Shown here: in pieces, positions 1-10,899 of the stretch
How the letters are laid out: each line of letters starts with the position of its first letter
Position numbering within the stretch: the first letter of the stretch is position 1
NCBI RefSeq assembly: GCF_030388325.1
Contig: NZ_CP103794.1
Location: 5,022,001-5,086,000 of the forward strand
DNA: 64,000 bases
Direction of reading: 5' to 3'
DNA from: Flavobacterium johnsoniae
GTDB lineage: Bacteria > Bacteroidota > Bacteroidia > Flavobacteriales > Flavobacteriaceae
Program-made: the position numbers and the translations under genes
The notes under the pieces: model-generated
Seen by the model: only the letters and a program-made list of their open reading frames with translations
What the model was told of the DNA's origin: nothing
The model's database searches: none

Positions 1-3000
1 AAGTTGTTAATGTGCAACCCATTACGATTGCAAATGCAGGCGGTAATATTGCAAGCTGTCCAAATAGTAATGGAAATCTGTCTATTACTGCTAATGCGCC
101 ACAAAATACGGGAGAAACTGGTCATTGGGAAATAGTAGGTGCCAATAATGCAGGAGTTGTAATTAATTTTCCCAATTTGCCTACCTCAACGATAACTTTA
201 CCTGCAACAAGCTGCGGTGTAACTACACTTCAATGGGTTATTGAAGGTGCTGAATATGCTCCGGGACAACGCTGTAGAACAACTTCTCAAATTACGGTAA
301 CTAATTATGGAGGCGTTACACCTGTTTCTGCGGGCGCAGATCAAACCTTAAGCAATTGCTACACTACTACTCAAAATACTAATCTTACTGGAACTTATGG
401 TGGCTGTGGTTTAAACGGAAAAAGCGGTCAATGGACATTTGTAAGTGGTCCAAATACACCAACAATAGGAAGTCCAGGTTCTAGTAATACACAAGTTTCT
501 AATCTTGTTCAAGGAACTTACACTTTTAGATGGACCGTTACGGGACCTTGTGCCTCAGGAAACGACTTAGTGACGATTACAGTTCCTGCTGCAACGCAAG
601 ATGTAACAACCTTACCTGGCGGTGATGAAGATATTTTCTTTTGTGATAATACTATTACTCAGGTTACTCTTGTAGCTCAAACTCCGCTTTATGCAGGCGA
701 AACTGTACAATGGACACAGATATCTGGAGATACTGGCGCTGTGATTGTTTCTCCAACAAATCCAACAACTTTGGTGACCAATATTTCGGATTCTGGTGAT
801 CCTTATAAATTTAGATATACACTAACCAATGCTAATACGGGCTGTGTTTTTACAAAAGATTATAATATTCAATATAATGGCGCAACACGAACTATTGTGG
901 CTAATAATGGTAACGATATTGCTGGAAGCTGTAATGCAACGGTATTTACAATTCCGCTTACCGTTACAGGAACAGGTGTAAATCAATATCGAATTGTAAA
1001 CGGGCCAAGTACTTCTCCTCTAGCGCCCTTTCCTACTGCATTACAAAATGTTGGAAATTCATTAACCTTAACACTAACAGAATCAGGAGAATATACAATT
1101 GAATTTATCCGAAGTCAAAATGGAACACTTCCTGTTGGTTGTGATTTTGGTTTTGACACATTAAATATTTTAGTTTCCGGAGATCCAACACCTTCAAATG
1201 CAGGTTCTGATGTAAGTTTGCCTTGTGGAGATACCAGTACAATGTTGTCAGGAGTTGCAACTGGTGATGGAATGCATTTTTGGAGTCAGCTTAGCGGTCC
1301 AAATGAAGCCGTTATATCTGATAATTTTGCTGTGGATACTCAAGTTACAGGACTTATTCCTGGAACTTATGTTTTTCAGTACATAACAAAAGGTGGCGGT
1401 GCTACCTGCGGTTTTTCGGTTTCAACAGTAACAATTTATGTTTCTGATAGTTCGTTAGGCACTGCAGATGCTGGTCCAAATCAAGTAGTCTGTGCTAATG
1501 CTCAAGTGCGTCTTGCAGCAACACCCGCACAAAGTGGAGAAATTGGAACGTGGAGCCAAGTATCAGGACCAAGCACAATTTCTTTTTCAAATGTAAATGA
1601 TCCTAATACAGTCGCGACAGGCTTTACATCCAATACATCGCAATATGAATTACAATGGACAGTTTCTTATCTTCATCCAGGGCCATCTTGTAGCGCAGCT
1701 GTTTCTGATAATGTGACAATTATAACCAATAATGCTACCGCTTCATCCAATTCTGACGCAGGTCCAGATGCTTGTTATCCTGCTGGCACAACATCTTTTA
1801 ATCTTAGCGGAAATACTCCAGGAAATTTTGAAGTTGGTCTATGGTCTGTAACTCCTTCTGCTGGTGTTATTTTTGCTGATTCAAGCGATCCTAATACTTT
1901 AGTAACTGTACCAGGAAACGGAACTTACACTTTTACATGGGCTATAGAAACTATTACAAGACTATGCGCTCCCAATACAAGTGAAGTTTCTGTTACAATA
2001 GCAGACACACCGCCTGCTGCAAATGCAGGACCTGATCAAGATATTTGCGGTAATACTATAACAATGGCCGCAACAACCAGCAGTGGAGCTGTGGGAACTT
2101 GGACTAGAATTTCTGGTGTGGGAGGTTATACGATAAGCGATATTCATGATCCTAATGCTGTATTTACATTTACATATAGTGGTTATTATATTTTTAGATG
2201 GACTGTAGATGCCGAAGTCTGCGGAGAAGCGTTTGACGATATCAATCTAACAATTGGTATTCCGCCTAATCAGGCAGTTGCTGGACCCGATCAAAATGTA
2301 TGTAACAATACAAGTGTTACTATGGCAGGAAGTACTTATGATAGTTTCTTCGAAGCTGGACAATGGTCTGTTTTGACAGGTGCTCCAAATCAGCCAACTA
2401 TTGTTGATCCGTCTAATCCTAATACGGTAATTAACGGACTTGTAGCGGGAACTTACACTTTTAGATGGACAATAACCGCTAAAAGCATCTTTTTGTGTCA
2501 AGGCACTTTTGATGATATGATTGTGACAGTAACACCTACGGCAAATGCGGGTGCTGATCAAACGTATTGTGATGTGACAAGTATTCAACTTAAAGGAAAC
2601 GAAAACTCTACAGGTACTTGGACACTTACAAGCACTACTGGAAATACAGCTGATGTTACTATAACACAATCGCCTCCTAATAGCTATATTGCCAATGCAA
2701 CTGTAGTTCCCGGAAATGATTATGTTTTTACTTACACTACTAATTCAACAACTTTTCCTAATGGAAGTACCTGTCCAGGTTCTTCAGATTCTGTAAATGT
2801 AACTATTTTCAGCGGAGCAAGTATTGATCCAAATGCAGGTCCAGATCAGACACTTTGTATAACTGATGTTGGCGGAATCGCTAATCTACAAGGAAACATG
2901 CCGCCTCCCGATGTTTCTAGTGCCCAATGGCGTTTTGCATTTCAACCTCCGGGAAGTGTTGCAGTTATCACTACTCCTTCTGCTCCATTAACAACAGTTA

Positions 3001-6000
3001 CAAATTTAACTGTTCCTGGTTTGTATATTTTAGAATGGGTTTTCTCAAGTAATTCTTGTAGAACTTTATCCGATATTGTTAGAATAGAAATGAATGCCGC
3101 ACCAAGTACAGCAGATGCGGGACCTGATGATGCTGTAGCTTGTCAAACCACTTATCAGACAGCAGCTGTAGCTCCAACGGTTGGTATTGGAACATGGACA
3201 ATCACAGGTCAGCCTTCAGGAGCTTCAGCAGTAATAGACAGTCCTAATAGTCCAATTACCACTCTTTCTAATGTTACTGTATTAGGAACTTACACCTTAA
3301 CATGGACTGTTACAAACGGACCTTTTACAAGTCCGTCTTTATGTCAACCATCTTCAGATACTGTAAATATAACTTTTAACGATGATCCTCCAACGGTAGC
3401 AAATGCCGGACCTGACCAAGAATTATGTAATGTGACTTCAGTAAATATGGCCGCCAATACACCAACTATTGGCACAGGAACATGGACTCAAATTTCTGGA
3501 CCAAATACAGCTACAATCGCATCTCCAACAAATCCAAATTCGTTAATACTACAAATGGTTGCTGGAACTTATGAATTCAGCTGGACAATTGCAACAACAG
3601 GATGTACTTCTGAAGATAGAGTTATCATTACAATTTACGATTTACCTTCTACTGCAAATGCAGGTCCGAATCAAATAATTCCGCAATTTTCGCCTGTTAA
3701 CATGAATGCTTCTGTACCAACAATTGGTACTGGAGCTTGGACTCAAGTTTCTGGGCCTAGTATTGTAGGCTTTACAGATGCAGCGTCTCCAATTACAGCA
3801 GTAACAGGAACTGTTGCTGGAGTATATGTTTTAGAATGGACCGTAAGCAATGGTAATTGTGCCGTTTCATCAGACACGATGACATTAACTATATTATCTG
3901 TTGCTGATTTAGAATTAACCAAATCTGTTAATCCTGTTACAGGAAGTGCCGGAGATACGGTCACTTTCAATCTTCAAGTTTTTAACAATAATTCATTGGG
4001 CGGAACAGTAACTGCAACTGGAGTTTCTGTACGAGATTATATTCCGTCTGGTTATACTATAGTGCCTGGTTCTGTAAATCTTGCGGGAATTTATAATGTA
4101 GGTGACAATACTGTAACTTGGAACAATCTTACAATTCCTGTTGGAAGCAGATTAACACTGTCTTTTAAAGCAGTAATTAAATCAACTGGATCTTATGTCA
4201 ATAATGCCGAAATCATTGCTTCAGACCAATTTGATCCTGATAGTACGCCAAATAATAACATTGCAACCGAAGACGATCAAGATGATGCTTCAATAATTTT
4301 AGATATAGCCGATTTATCATTGCAGAAAACTGTTTCACCAGCAACGGTAAGTATCAATGACAATGTTATTTTTACTATTCGAGTGACCAACAGCGGGCCA
4401 AATAATGCTAGCGGAATTACAGTTTCTGACCAATTGCCTCCTGGTTATACTTATGTAAGCGATAATGGAGCTGGAAAATACAATAATACTACTGGTATTT
4501 GGAATGTTGGAAATCTAAATAATGGAAATTCGCTTGCTTTACAGATTACAGCTAAAGTAAATGTTGTTTCTATAGGCAACGATTACATCAATGTTGCAGA
4601 AATAGAAACTGCAAAACAGCTTGATCCTGACAGTACTCCCGGAAATGGACTTCCTGAAGATGATATGGCAAATGCGACTGTTTCTTTAAAACCAGCCGAT
4701 TTAGAACTTACAAAAAGTGTAACACCAACTTCCGCGTCAGCTGGACAACAAGTAGATTTTACTATTAATATATTAAACAGAGGTCCTGGAAATGCAACTG
4801 GAGTTGATGTGCAAGATGTTATTCCGATTGGATACACGCTTATTCCGGGATCTGTCTCCTCTGGAGGAACTTATCAAATTGCAACAGCTAGTTTAGAATG
4901 GAAAGATTTATATCTGCCTGCTAATTCTAATGTAAATCTGACTTTCAGCGCACTTGTTAATCCGTTAGGAAATTATCTAAATATCGCTCAAATAACAGCT
5001 AGCGATTTACCCGATCCTGACTCAACTCCAAATAATAATGTAGCCACAGAAGACGATCAGGATAATGCCGAAATTACTTTTATTGGTCCTTCTGCTGATT
5101 TATCTTTAGTTAAAAATGTTGTCGCTGGCAATACAAGCCCTGTGGTTGGAAGCCAAGTTTCTTTTGAACTTGTTATTACAAACGATGGTCCAAATAATGC
5201 AACTGGAATTCAAGTAACTGATTTACTGCCTTCTGGTTTTCAATATGTAAACTATAGTTCATCTGCTGGATTATACGACAGCGCTACAGGAATTTGGAAT
5301 GTAGGTACTGTAGATGTGGGGGTTTCAGAATCGCTCATTTTGGATGTTAGAGTATTGCCTACAGGGAATTATCTTAATGTAGCTCAAGTTACAGCCAGCA
5401 ATCTTCCTGATCCTGATAGTACGCCAAATAATGATGATGGCGATCAAAGTGAAGATGATGAAGATAATGCCGTTGTAACCCCTGTACAGCCATCAGCAGA
5501 TTTATCTTTAACTAAAACAGTAAGCAATTCAAATCCACTGGTTGGTTCGATTGTTACTTTTCAAATCATTACAACAAACAGTGGTCCTCAAGATGCAGCT
5601 TTTGTTCGCGTAACAGATTTACTGCCTTCGGGTTATACTTTCAGCAGTTTTAACGCAACAAGCGGTACTTATGATAGCAATACAGGTTTATGGACATTGG
5701 ATATATTAGCAAACAGCGAATCTGAAACACTACAGATTAATGCAATCGTTAATCCAACTGGCGATTATACAAACGTTGCCGAAGTTACAAATAGTGATAC
5801 TCCTGATCCGGATTCTACACCAAACAATGGAATTCCGACTGAAGATGATTATGCAACTGCTACGACTACTCCAATTCAGCAGTCTTCAGATTTGTCTTTG
5901 ACTAAAACAGTCAATAATACAACTCCATTAGTTGGTTCGCTTGCTACTTTCGAAATTGTAGTAACCAATAATGGTCCGCAAGATAATTTTGGCGTTCAGG

Positions 6001-9000
6001 TAACAGATTTGATTCCATCAGGATATACCTTTGCCGGATTTACTGCTTCAACTGGAACTTATGATTCGACAACTGGTTTATGGACTGTTGGCAATTTAGT
6101 AAATGGAGATTCAGAAACTCTTCAACTTATTGCAACGGTAAATCCAACGGGTAATTACACTAATATTGCAGAAATTACGGCTGCCAATCTTCCTGATCCT
6201 GATTCAACTCCCAATAATGGAATTACAATCGAAGATGATTATGCACAGGCTACGACTGTTCCAATCCCAACATCAGCAGATTTATCTTTAACTAAAACGG
6301 TAAGCAATTCAACTCCTATTGTAGGTTCATTAGTAACATTCAGCATTCAGGTAACAAATTCTGGTCCGCAAGAAGCAAATGGAGTAACCGTTACCGATTT
6401 ACTGCCAACTGGATATACGTATGCATCATATAGTGCAACAACAGGAAATTATAATCCTGCAACAGGGCTTTGGACAGTTGGAAATATGCCCGTTTCAGAT
6501 TCTTATACTTTACAAATAACAGCTTTAGTCAATGCTTCTGGAAATTATACTAATAGTGCAGAAATCACAGCCAGCAGTCAGCCAGATCCTGATTCTACTC
6601 CAAATAATGGAATTACTACAGAAGATGATTACGCTGAAGCAGTTACTATTCCTATTGCGACTTCGGCAGATTTATCTTTAATTAAAACCGTAAACAATAC
6701 TACACCGCTTGTAGGTTCGCAAGTAACTTTCAGTCTTCAGGTAAACAATACTGGGCCACAAGCCACAGATAATGTCGCTGTTACCGATCTACTTCCTTCT
6801 GGTTACACTTATGTATCTTACTCTGCAACAGCGGGGAGTTACAATGCCACAACAGGAATCTGGACAGTTGGAAGTATGCCGGTGACTACAACTCATACTT
6901 TACAAATAACGGCTTTGGTTAATGCAACAGGAAATTATACGAATACTGCAGAAATCACTTCAAGCAGTCAGCCAGATCCTGATTCAACACCAAATAATGG
7001 AATTACAACCGAAGACGATTATGCAGAAGCGACAACTACTCCAATATTGCAATCATCCGACTTGTCATTAACTAAAACGGTTAATAACACTACACCTCTG
7101 GCCGGGTCTCCAGTTACTTTTACAGTTGTTGTCACTAATAACGGGCCACAAGATAACACAGGTGTTCAAATAACCGATTTGATGCCATCAGGATATAACT
7201 TTAGCAGTTTTACAGTTTCTACTGGAACTTACAATCCATTAACTGGAATATGGAATGTTGGAAATTTAGCCAATGGAGAATCAGAAACACTGCAAATAAC
7301 GGCAATTGTAAATGCTACAGGAAATTACCTGAATATTGCTGAAGTAACGGCTGCAAATATTCCTGATCCTAATTCGACTCCAAACAACGGCATTCCAACA
7401 GAAAATGATTATGCAACTGCGACAATAACGCCAACAGCACAAGCAGCCGATTTGTCTTTAACTAAAACTGTGAACAATGCGAATCCGTTAGTAGGTTCTT
7501 TGGTTACTTTTGAAGTAGTTGTAACGAATAATGGTCCACAGGATACTTCGGGTGTAACCGTTACCGATTTACTTCCAAACGGTTATACATATTCTAATTT
7601 TACAATTTCTACAGGAACTTATAATCCAGTAACAGGATTATGGACAGTTGGCAATTTGATTAATGGAAAATCAGAAACCTTGCAAATTCTTGCTGTAGTA
7701 AATCCGACAGGAAATTATCTCAATGCTGCCGAAGTAACTTCGAGTGCACTTCCCGATCCTGACTCCACTCCAAATAATCAAGTTACAACCGAAGATGATT
7801 ATGCAACGGCTACAGTTACTCCAAATGCCCAAGCTTCAGATTTAGCTTTAACTAAAACTGTAAACAATGCTACGCCTTTAGTAGGTTCGCCAGTTATTTT
7901 TGAAATAATTGCAACTAATAATGGTCCGCAAAATACAAGCGGAGTCGAAGTAACAGATTTACTTCCTTCTGGATATACTTTTGTAAATTACAGCGCAACA
8001 AAAGGTGTTTATAATGCTACAACTGGAAAATGGACTATTGGATCATTCCTTAACGGAGATTCACAAGTTTTAAGAATAACTGCCATTGTAAACGCAGCAG
8101 GAAATTATGTAAATATTGCTGAAGTAACCGCAAGTAGTTTACCAGATCCGAATTCGACACCAGGAAACGGAATTCCTACCGAAAATGATTACGGAACAGC
8201 GACAACAGCTCCGTTAGGACAATCGGCAGATTTATCTTTAACAAAAACGGTTAATAATGCTACTCCATTAATTGGATCTTCTGTAACTTTTGAAATCGTT
8301 ATTACCAATCAAGGTCCGCAAGATGCAACGGCTGTTGAAGTAACCGATTTATTGCCTTCTGGATATACTTTTAGCAGTTTTACTTCTACAAAAGGAACTT
8401 ATAATAATACCACAGGAAAATGGAATATTGGCTCTTTGGTAAACGGAGATTCACAAACACTGCAATTAACGGCCATTGTAAATGGAACTGGAAATTATCT
8501 AAATACAGCCGAAGTTACAAATAGCAGTCTTCCTGATCCAAATTCAACACCAAATAACGGAGTCACAACTGAGGATGATTACGCGAGTGCGATTACTAGT
8601 CCAATAGTTCCAATGGCCGATTTATCTCTTGTAAAAGCAGTTGTTGGCGGTAATTTAAGTCCGATTTTTGGAGCAACAATCACATTCGAAATAACCGTAA
8701 CCAACAGCGGTCCGCAAAATGCAACTGGTGTACAAGTAAAAGATCTTTTACCAAGCGGTTATGAATATGTAGTTTACAGCTCGACAGCTGGACAATATTA
8801 TAGTACAACAGGTATTTGGGATGTTGGAACAATACCAAACGGAGCATCTGAATCTTTATTAATAGGCGCAAAAGTAAATACCACAGGAGTTTATCAAAAC
8901 GTAGCCGAAGTTTATGCTTCTAACGAATTAGATCCAGATTCAACTCCAAACAATAACGACAGTAGCGAAGATGACATTAGTTCTGTATTATTGAGTCCAG

Positions 9001-10847
9001 TTCCAGCAGTAGCTGATCTTTCTATAGAAAAAAGAATAATTAACAACATTCTAACGCCAAATGTAGGATCGCAAATTACATTCTCGATTACTGTAACCAA
9101 CTCAGGTCCAAGTATCGCTACGGGAGTAACTGTAAGAGATATTATTCCTGTTGGATATGATTATATATTTTACAATTCTACTTCTGGAGCATACGATCGT
9201 GCAACAGGCGTATGGAATCCTGGAATTATTTTGCCCGGAAATAGCCATACTTTACTACTAAACGTTAATGTAAAAAGCCCAACCGGAACATCAAATGAAT
9301 ATTTAAACATTGCCGAAATCATGACTTCTGATCAATTTGATCCAGATAGTACACCAGGAAATGGCGTTACTACAGAAGATGATTATGACAGTATTTCTGT
9401 GACACCAGTAATTGTTATGGCAGATTTATCAATTACCAAAACGGCGCTAAATCAAAATGCGGTTTATGATGTTGGTTCAACAGTTATTTTTACCGTGACG
9501 GTCAAAAATGATGGTCCTGCAAATGCAAGCGGCGTAATGGTTAAAGATTTACTTCCTCCAGGATTCACCTATTTAACAAGTAGTCCGACAAGTGGTTTGT
9601 ATAATTATGTTACGGGTGTTTGGAATGTTGGCAATATTGCTAACGGAACCGATCAGTCACTCGATATTTATACTCGTGTAAATCCTCCGTCAGGAACAGC
9701 AAATGAATATACAAACACAACCGAAGTTATTGCCAGCAATCTGCCTGATCCAGATTCGACACCAAACAACGGCGTTACAACAGAAGATGATTATGATAGT
9801 TTAGCCATTAACGTCGCCGTAGCCGATTTAAGTCTGGAAAAAACAGTTAGCAACAAAAACGCTAATGTAAATGAAGTTATAACATTCACCTTACAGCTTA
9901 ACAATGAAGGACCAAGTGTCGCGACAGGAGTTGCTGTTGAAGATATTATTCCGCTTGGTTACAAAAACATTTCTAACATTAATAATGGCGGTATTTTTAG
10001 TTTGAATACCATTAAATGGGTAAACTTAACTGTTCCTGTGGGCGGAATTTCATTAACCTATCAAGCAACTGTTGCAAATCCGCTTGGGCTTGAAAGCGTT
10101 GATTATGTCAATATTACTCAAGTAACGGCAAGCAATCAATTTGATCCAGATTCTACTCCTAATAATGATAATGGAGATCAGAGCGAAGATGATGAAGATT
10201 CAGAATTTATCAATATTCCTTCTACCGATGTCGCTATTAATAAAGAAGTCGACAAAACCGATGTTCCAATGGGAAGTCAAGTAATTTTTACCATTACCAC
10301 AGAAAACCTCGGAAACATAACGGCAACCAATGTCGAAGTTCAAGATGTACTTCCAAAAGGATACACATTTGTAGATTCAGCCTTAACTTCAGGAACTTAC
10401 AATCCACAAACAGGTATTTGGAACATTCCATCAATTAATTCTAGGGCTTTACAAACACTTACAATTACGGTAAAAGTGGTTGATTTTAATGATTATCTCA
10501 ATACAGCACATTTAATTAAACTAGATCAAATAGATACAAACTCGTCTAACAATCAAGATAGCGCTACAGTTTCTCCAAGTTGTTTGAAAATTTATAATGA
10601 ATTCTCACCAAATGATGATGGACAGAACGACTTCTTCTATATTGATTGTATTGACAGATATCCGAATAATCATCTTGAGATATTTAACCGCTGGGGGAAT
10701 TTGGTTTACTATAAAAAAGGCTACAACAATACTTGGGACGGAAAAGCAGACGGATCTGCCAAAACGCTTCCTGAAGGTACTTATTTCTATATTCTTGATT
10801 TAGGAGATGGTTCTAAAAAAACCTCTGGCTGGCTTTATCTAAAATAA
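1..10847 (+). CDS. Giant T9SS type B surface protein with PKD-like and DUF11 repeats (5' end outside window)
   Basis: More than 3,600 residues are visible. The reading frame is open to base 1, and the GTG at 12 is only an internal Val codon, so the real start and signal peptide lie upstream. About 14 Ig/PKD-like modules of roughly 90-100 residues come first, each opening with a motif like NAGPDQ.LC and carrying a GTWTQISGP-like strand. From about residue 1298 there are 17 DUF11-type modules of roughly 130 residues, opening with ADLSLTKTV and usually closing with an acidic PDPDSTPNNG..TEDDY segment that could bind calcium. The last ~88 residues (NEFSPNDDGQNDFF, NRWG, YFYILDL) match the gliding-motility-associated type B sorting domain, so secretion by T9SS is expected. 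The function is probably adhesin-like, but no ligand can be inferred. The next gene is a PorP/SprF-type partner. Confidence 0.93.
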   Translation, partial: VVNVQPITIANAGGNIASCPNSNGNLSITANAPQNTGETGHWEIVGANNAGVVINFPNLPTSTITLPATSCGVTTLQWVIEGAEYAPGQRCRTTSQITVTNYGGVTPVSAGADQTLSNCYTTTQNTNLTGTYGGCGLNGKSGQWTFVSGPNTPTIGSPGSSNTQVSNLVQGTYTFRWTVTGPCASGNDLVTITVPAATQDVTTLPGGDEDIFFCDNTITQVTLVAQTPLYAGETVQWTQISGDTGAVIVSPTNPTTLVTNISDSGDPYKFRYTLTNANTGCVFTKDYNIQYNGATRTIVANNGNDIAGSCNATVFTIPLTVTGTGVNQYRIVNGPSTSPLAPFPTALQNVGNSLTLTLTESGEYTIEFIRSQNGTLPVGCDFGFDTLNILVSGDPTPSNAGSDVSLPCGDTSTMLSGVATGDGMHFWSQLSGPNEAVISDNFAVDTQVTGLIPGTYVFQYITKGGGATCGFSVSTVTIYVSDSSLGTADAGPNQVVCANAQVRLAATPAQSGEIGTWSQVSGPSTISFSNVNDPNTVATGFTSNTSQYELQWTVSYLHPGPSCSAAVSDNVTIITNNATASSNSDAGPDACYPAGTTSFNLSGNTPGNFEVGLWSVTPSAGVIFADSSDPNTLVTVPGNGTYTFTWAIETITRLCAPNTSEVSVTIADTPPAANAGPDQDICGNTITMAATTSSGAVGTWTRISGVGGYTISDIHDPNAVFTFTYSGYYIFRWTVDAEVCGEAFDDINLTIGIPPNQAVAGPDQNVCNNTSVTMAGSTYDSFFEAGQWSVLTGAPNQPTIVDPSNPNTVINGLVAGTYTFRWTITAKSIFLCQGTFDDMIVTVTPTANAGADQTYCDVTSIQLKGNENSTGTWTLTSTTGNTADVTITQSPPNSYIANATVVPGNDYVFTYTTNSTTFPNGSTCPGSSDSVNVTIFSGASIDPNAGPDQTLCITDVGGIANLQGNMPPPDVSSAQWRFAFQPPGSVAVITTPSAPLTTVTNLTVPGLYILEWVFSSNSCRTLSDIVRIEMNAAPSTADAGPDDAVACQTTYQTAAVAPTVGIGTWTITGQPSGASAVIDSPNSPITTLSNVTVLGTYTLTWTVTNGPFTSPSLCQPSSDTVNITFNDDPPTVANAGPDQELCNVTSVNMAANTPTIGTGTWTQISGPNTATIASPTNPNSLILQMVAGTYEFSWTIATTGCTSEDRVIITIYDLPSTANAGPNQIIPQFSPVNMNASVPTIGTGAWTQVSGPSIVGFTDAASPITAVTGTVAGVYVLEWTVSNGNCAVSSDTMTLTILSVADLELTKSVNPVTGSAGDTVTFNLQVFNNNSLGGTVTATGVSVRDYIPSGYTIVPGSVNLAGIYNVGDNTVTWNNLTIPVGSRLTLSFKAVIKSTGSYVNNAEIIASDQFDPDSTPNNNIATEDDQDDASIILDIADLSLQKTVSPATVSINDNVIFTIRVTNSGPNNASGITVSDQLPPGYTYVSDNGAGKYNNTTGIWNVGNLNNGNSLALQITAKVNVVSIGNDYINVAEIETAKQLDPDSTPGNGLPEDDMANATVSLKPADLELTKSVTPTSASAGQQVDFTINILNRGPGNATGVDVQDVIPIGYTLIPGSVSSGGTYQIATASLEWKDLYLPANSNVNLTFSALVNPLGNYLNIAQITASDLPDPDSTPNNNVATEDDQDNAEITFIGPSADLSLVKNVVAGNTSPVVGSQVSFELVITNDGPNNATGIQVTDLLPSGFQYVNYSSSAGLYDSATGIWNVGTVDVGVSESLILDVRVLPTGNYLNVAQVTASNLPDPDSTPNNDDGDQSEDDEDNAVVTPVQPSADLSLTKTVSNSNPLVGSIVTFQIITTNSGPQDAAFVRVTDLLPSGYTFSSFNATSGTYDSNTGLWTLDILANSESETLQINAIVNPTGDYTNVAEVTNSDTPDPDSTPNNGIPTEDDYATATTTPIQQSSDLSLTKTVNNTTPLVGSLATFEIVVTNNGPQDNFGVQVTDLIPSGYTFAGFTASTGTYDSTTGLWTVGNLVNGDSETLQLIATVNPTGNYTNIAEITAANLPDPDSTPNNGITIEDDYAQATTVPIPTSADLSLTKTVSNSTPIVGSLVTFSIQVTNSGPQEANGVTVTDLLPTGYTYASYSATTGNYNPATGLWTVGNMPVSDSYTLQITALVNASGNYTNSAEITASSQPDPDSTPNNGITTEDDYAEAVTIPIATSADLSLIKTVNNTTPLVGSQVTFSLQVNNTGPQATDNVAVTDLLPSGYTYVSYSATAGSYNATTGIWTVGSMPVTTTHTLQITALVNATGNYTNTAEITSSSQPDPDSTPNNGITTEDDYAEATTTPILQSSDLSLTKTVNNTTPLAGSPVTFTVVVTNNGPQDNTGVQITDLMPSGYNFSSFTVSTGTYNPLTGIWNVGNLANGESETLQITAIVNATGNYLNIAEVTAANIPDPNSTPNNGIPTENDYATATITPTAQAADLSLTKTVNNANPLVGSLVTFEVVVTNNGPQDTSGVTVTDLLPNGYTYSNFTISTGTYNPVTGLWTVGNLINGKSETLQILAVVNPTGNYLNAAEVTSSALPDPDSTPNNQVTTEDDYATATVTPNAQASDLALTKTVNNATPLVGSPVIFEIIATNNGPQNTSGVEVTDLLPSGYTFVNYSATKGVYNATTGKWTIGSFLNGDSQVLRITAIVNAAGNYVNIAEVTASSLPDPNSTPGNGIPTENDYGTATTAPLGQSADLSLTKTVNNATPLIGSSVTFEIVITNQGPQDATAVEVTDLLPSGYTFSSFTSTKGTYNNTTGKWNIGSLVNGDSQTLQLTAIVNGTGNYLNTAEVTNSSLPDPNSTPNNGVTTEDDYASAITSPIVPMADLSLVKAVVGGNLSPIFGATITFEITVTNSGPQNATGVQVKDLLPSGYEYVVYSSTAGQYYSTTGIWDVGTIPNGASESLLIGAKVNTTGVYQNVAEVYASNELDPDSTPNNNDSSEDDISSVLLSPVPAVADLSIEKRIINNILTPNVGSQITFSITVTNSGPSIATGVTVRDIIPVGYDYIFYNSTSGAYDRATGVWNPGIILPGNSHTLLLNVNVKSPTGTSNEYLNIAEIMTSDQFDPDSTPGNGVTTEDDYDSISVTPVIVMADLSITKTALNQNAVYDVGSTVIFTVTVKNDGPANASGVMVKDLLPPGFTYLTSSPTSGLYNYVTGVWNVGNIANGTDQSLDIYTRVNPPSGTANEYTNTTEVIASNLPDPDSTPNNGVTTEDDYDSLAINVAVADLSLEKTVSNKNANVNEVITFTLQLNNEGPSVATGVAVEDIIPLGYKNISNINNGGIFSLNTIKWVNLTVPVGGISLTYQATVANPLGLESVDYVNITQVTASNQFDPDSTPNNDNGDQSEDDEDSEFINIPSTDVAINKEVDKTDVPMGSQVIFTITTENLGNITATNVEVQDVLPKGYTFVDSALTSGTYNPQTGIWNIPSINSRALQTLTITVKVVDFNDYLNTAHLIKLDQIDTNSSNNQDSATVSPSCLKIYNEFSPNDDGQNDFFYIDCIDRYPNNHLEIFNRWGNLVYYKKGYNNTWDGKADGSAKTLPEGTYFYILDLGDGSKKTSGWLYLK

Positions 10848-10899
10848 ACCAAACAGTATTTAAAATTAAAAAATCGGATTAACCAAAATAAAATTGGCT

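Noticed and set aside
2247..2669. 140-codon minus-strand ORF inside the giant protein, and other antisense ORFs there
   Set aside because: It is Cys/Ser-rich shadow coding opposite the repetitive PKD/DUF11 frame, with no signal or domain.
5500..8600. CRISPR-like or satellite array in the adhesin
   Set aside because: The ~390-base periodicity is in frame and explained by DUF11 protein modules.
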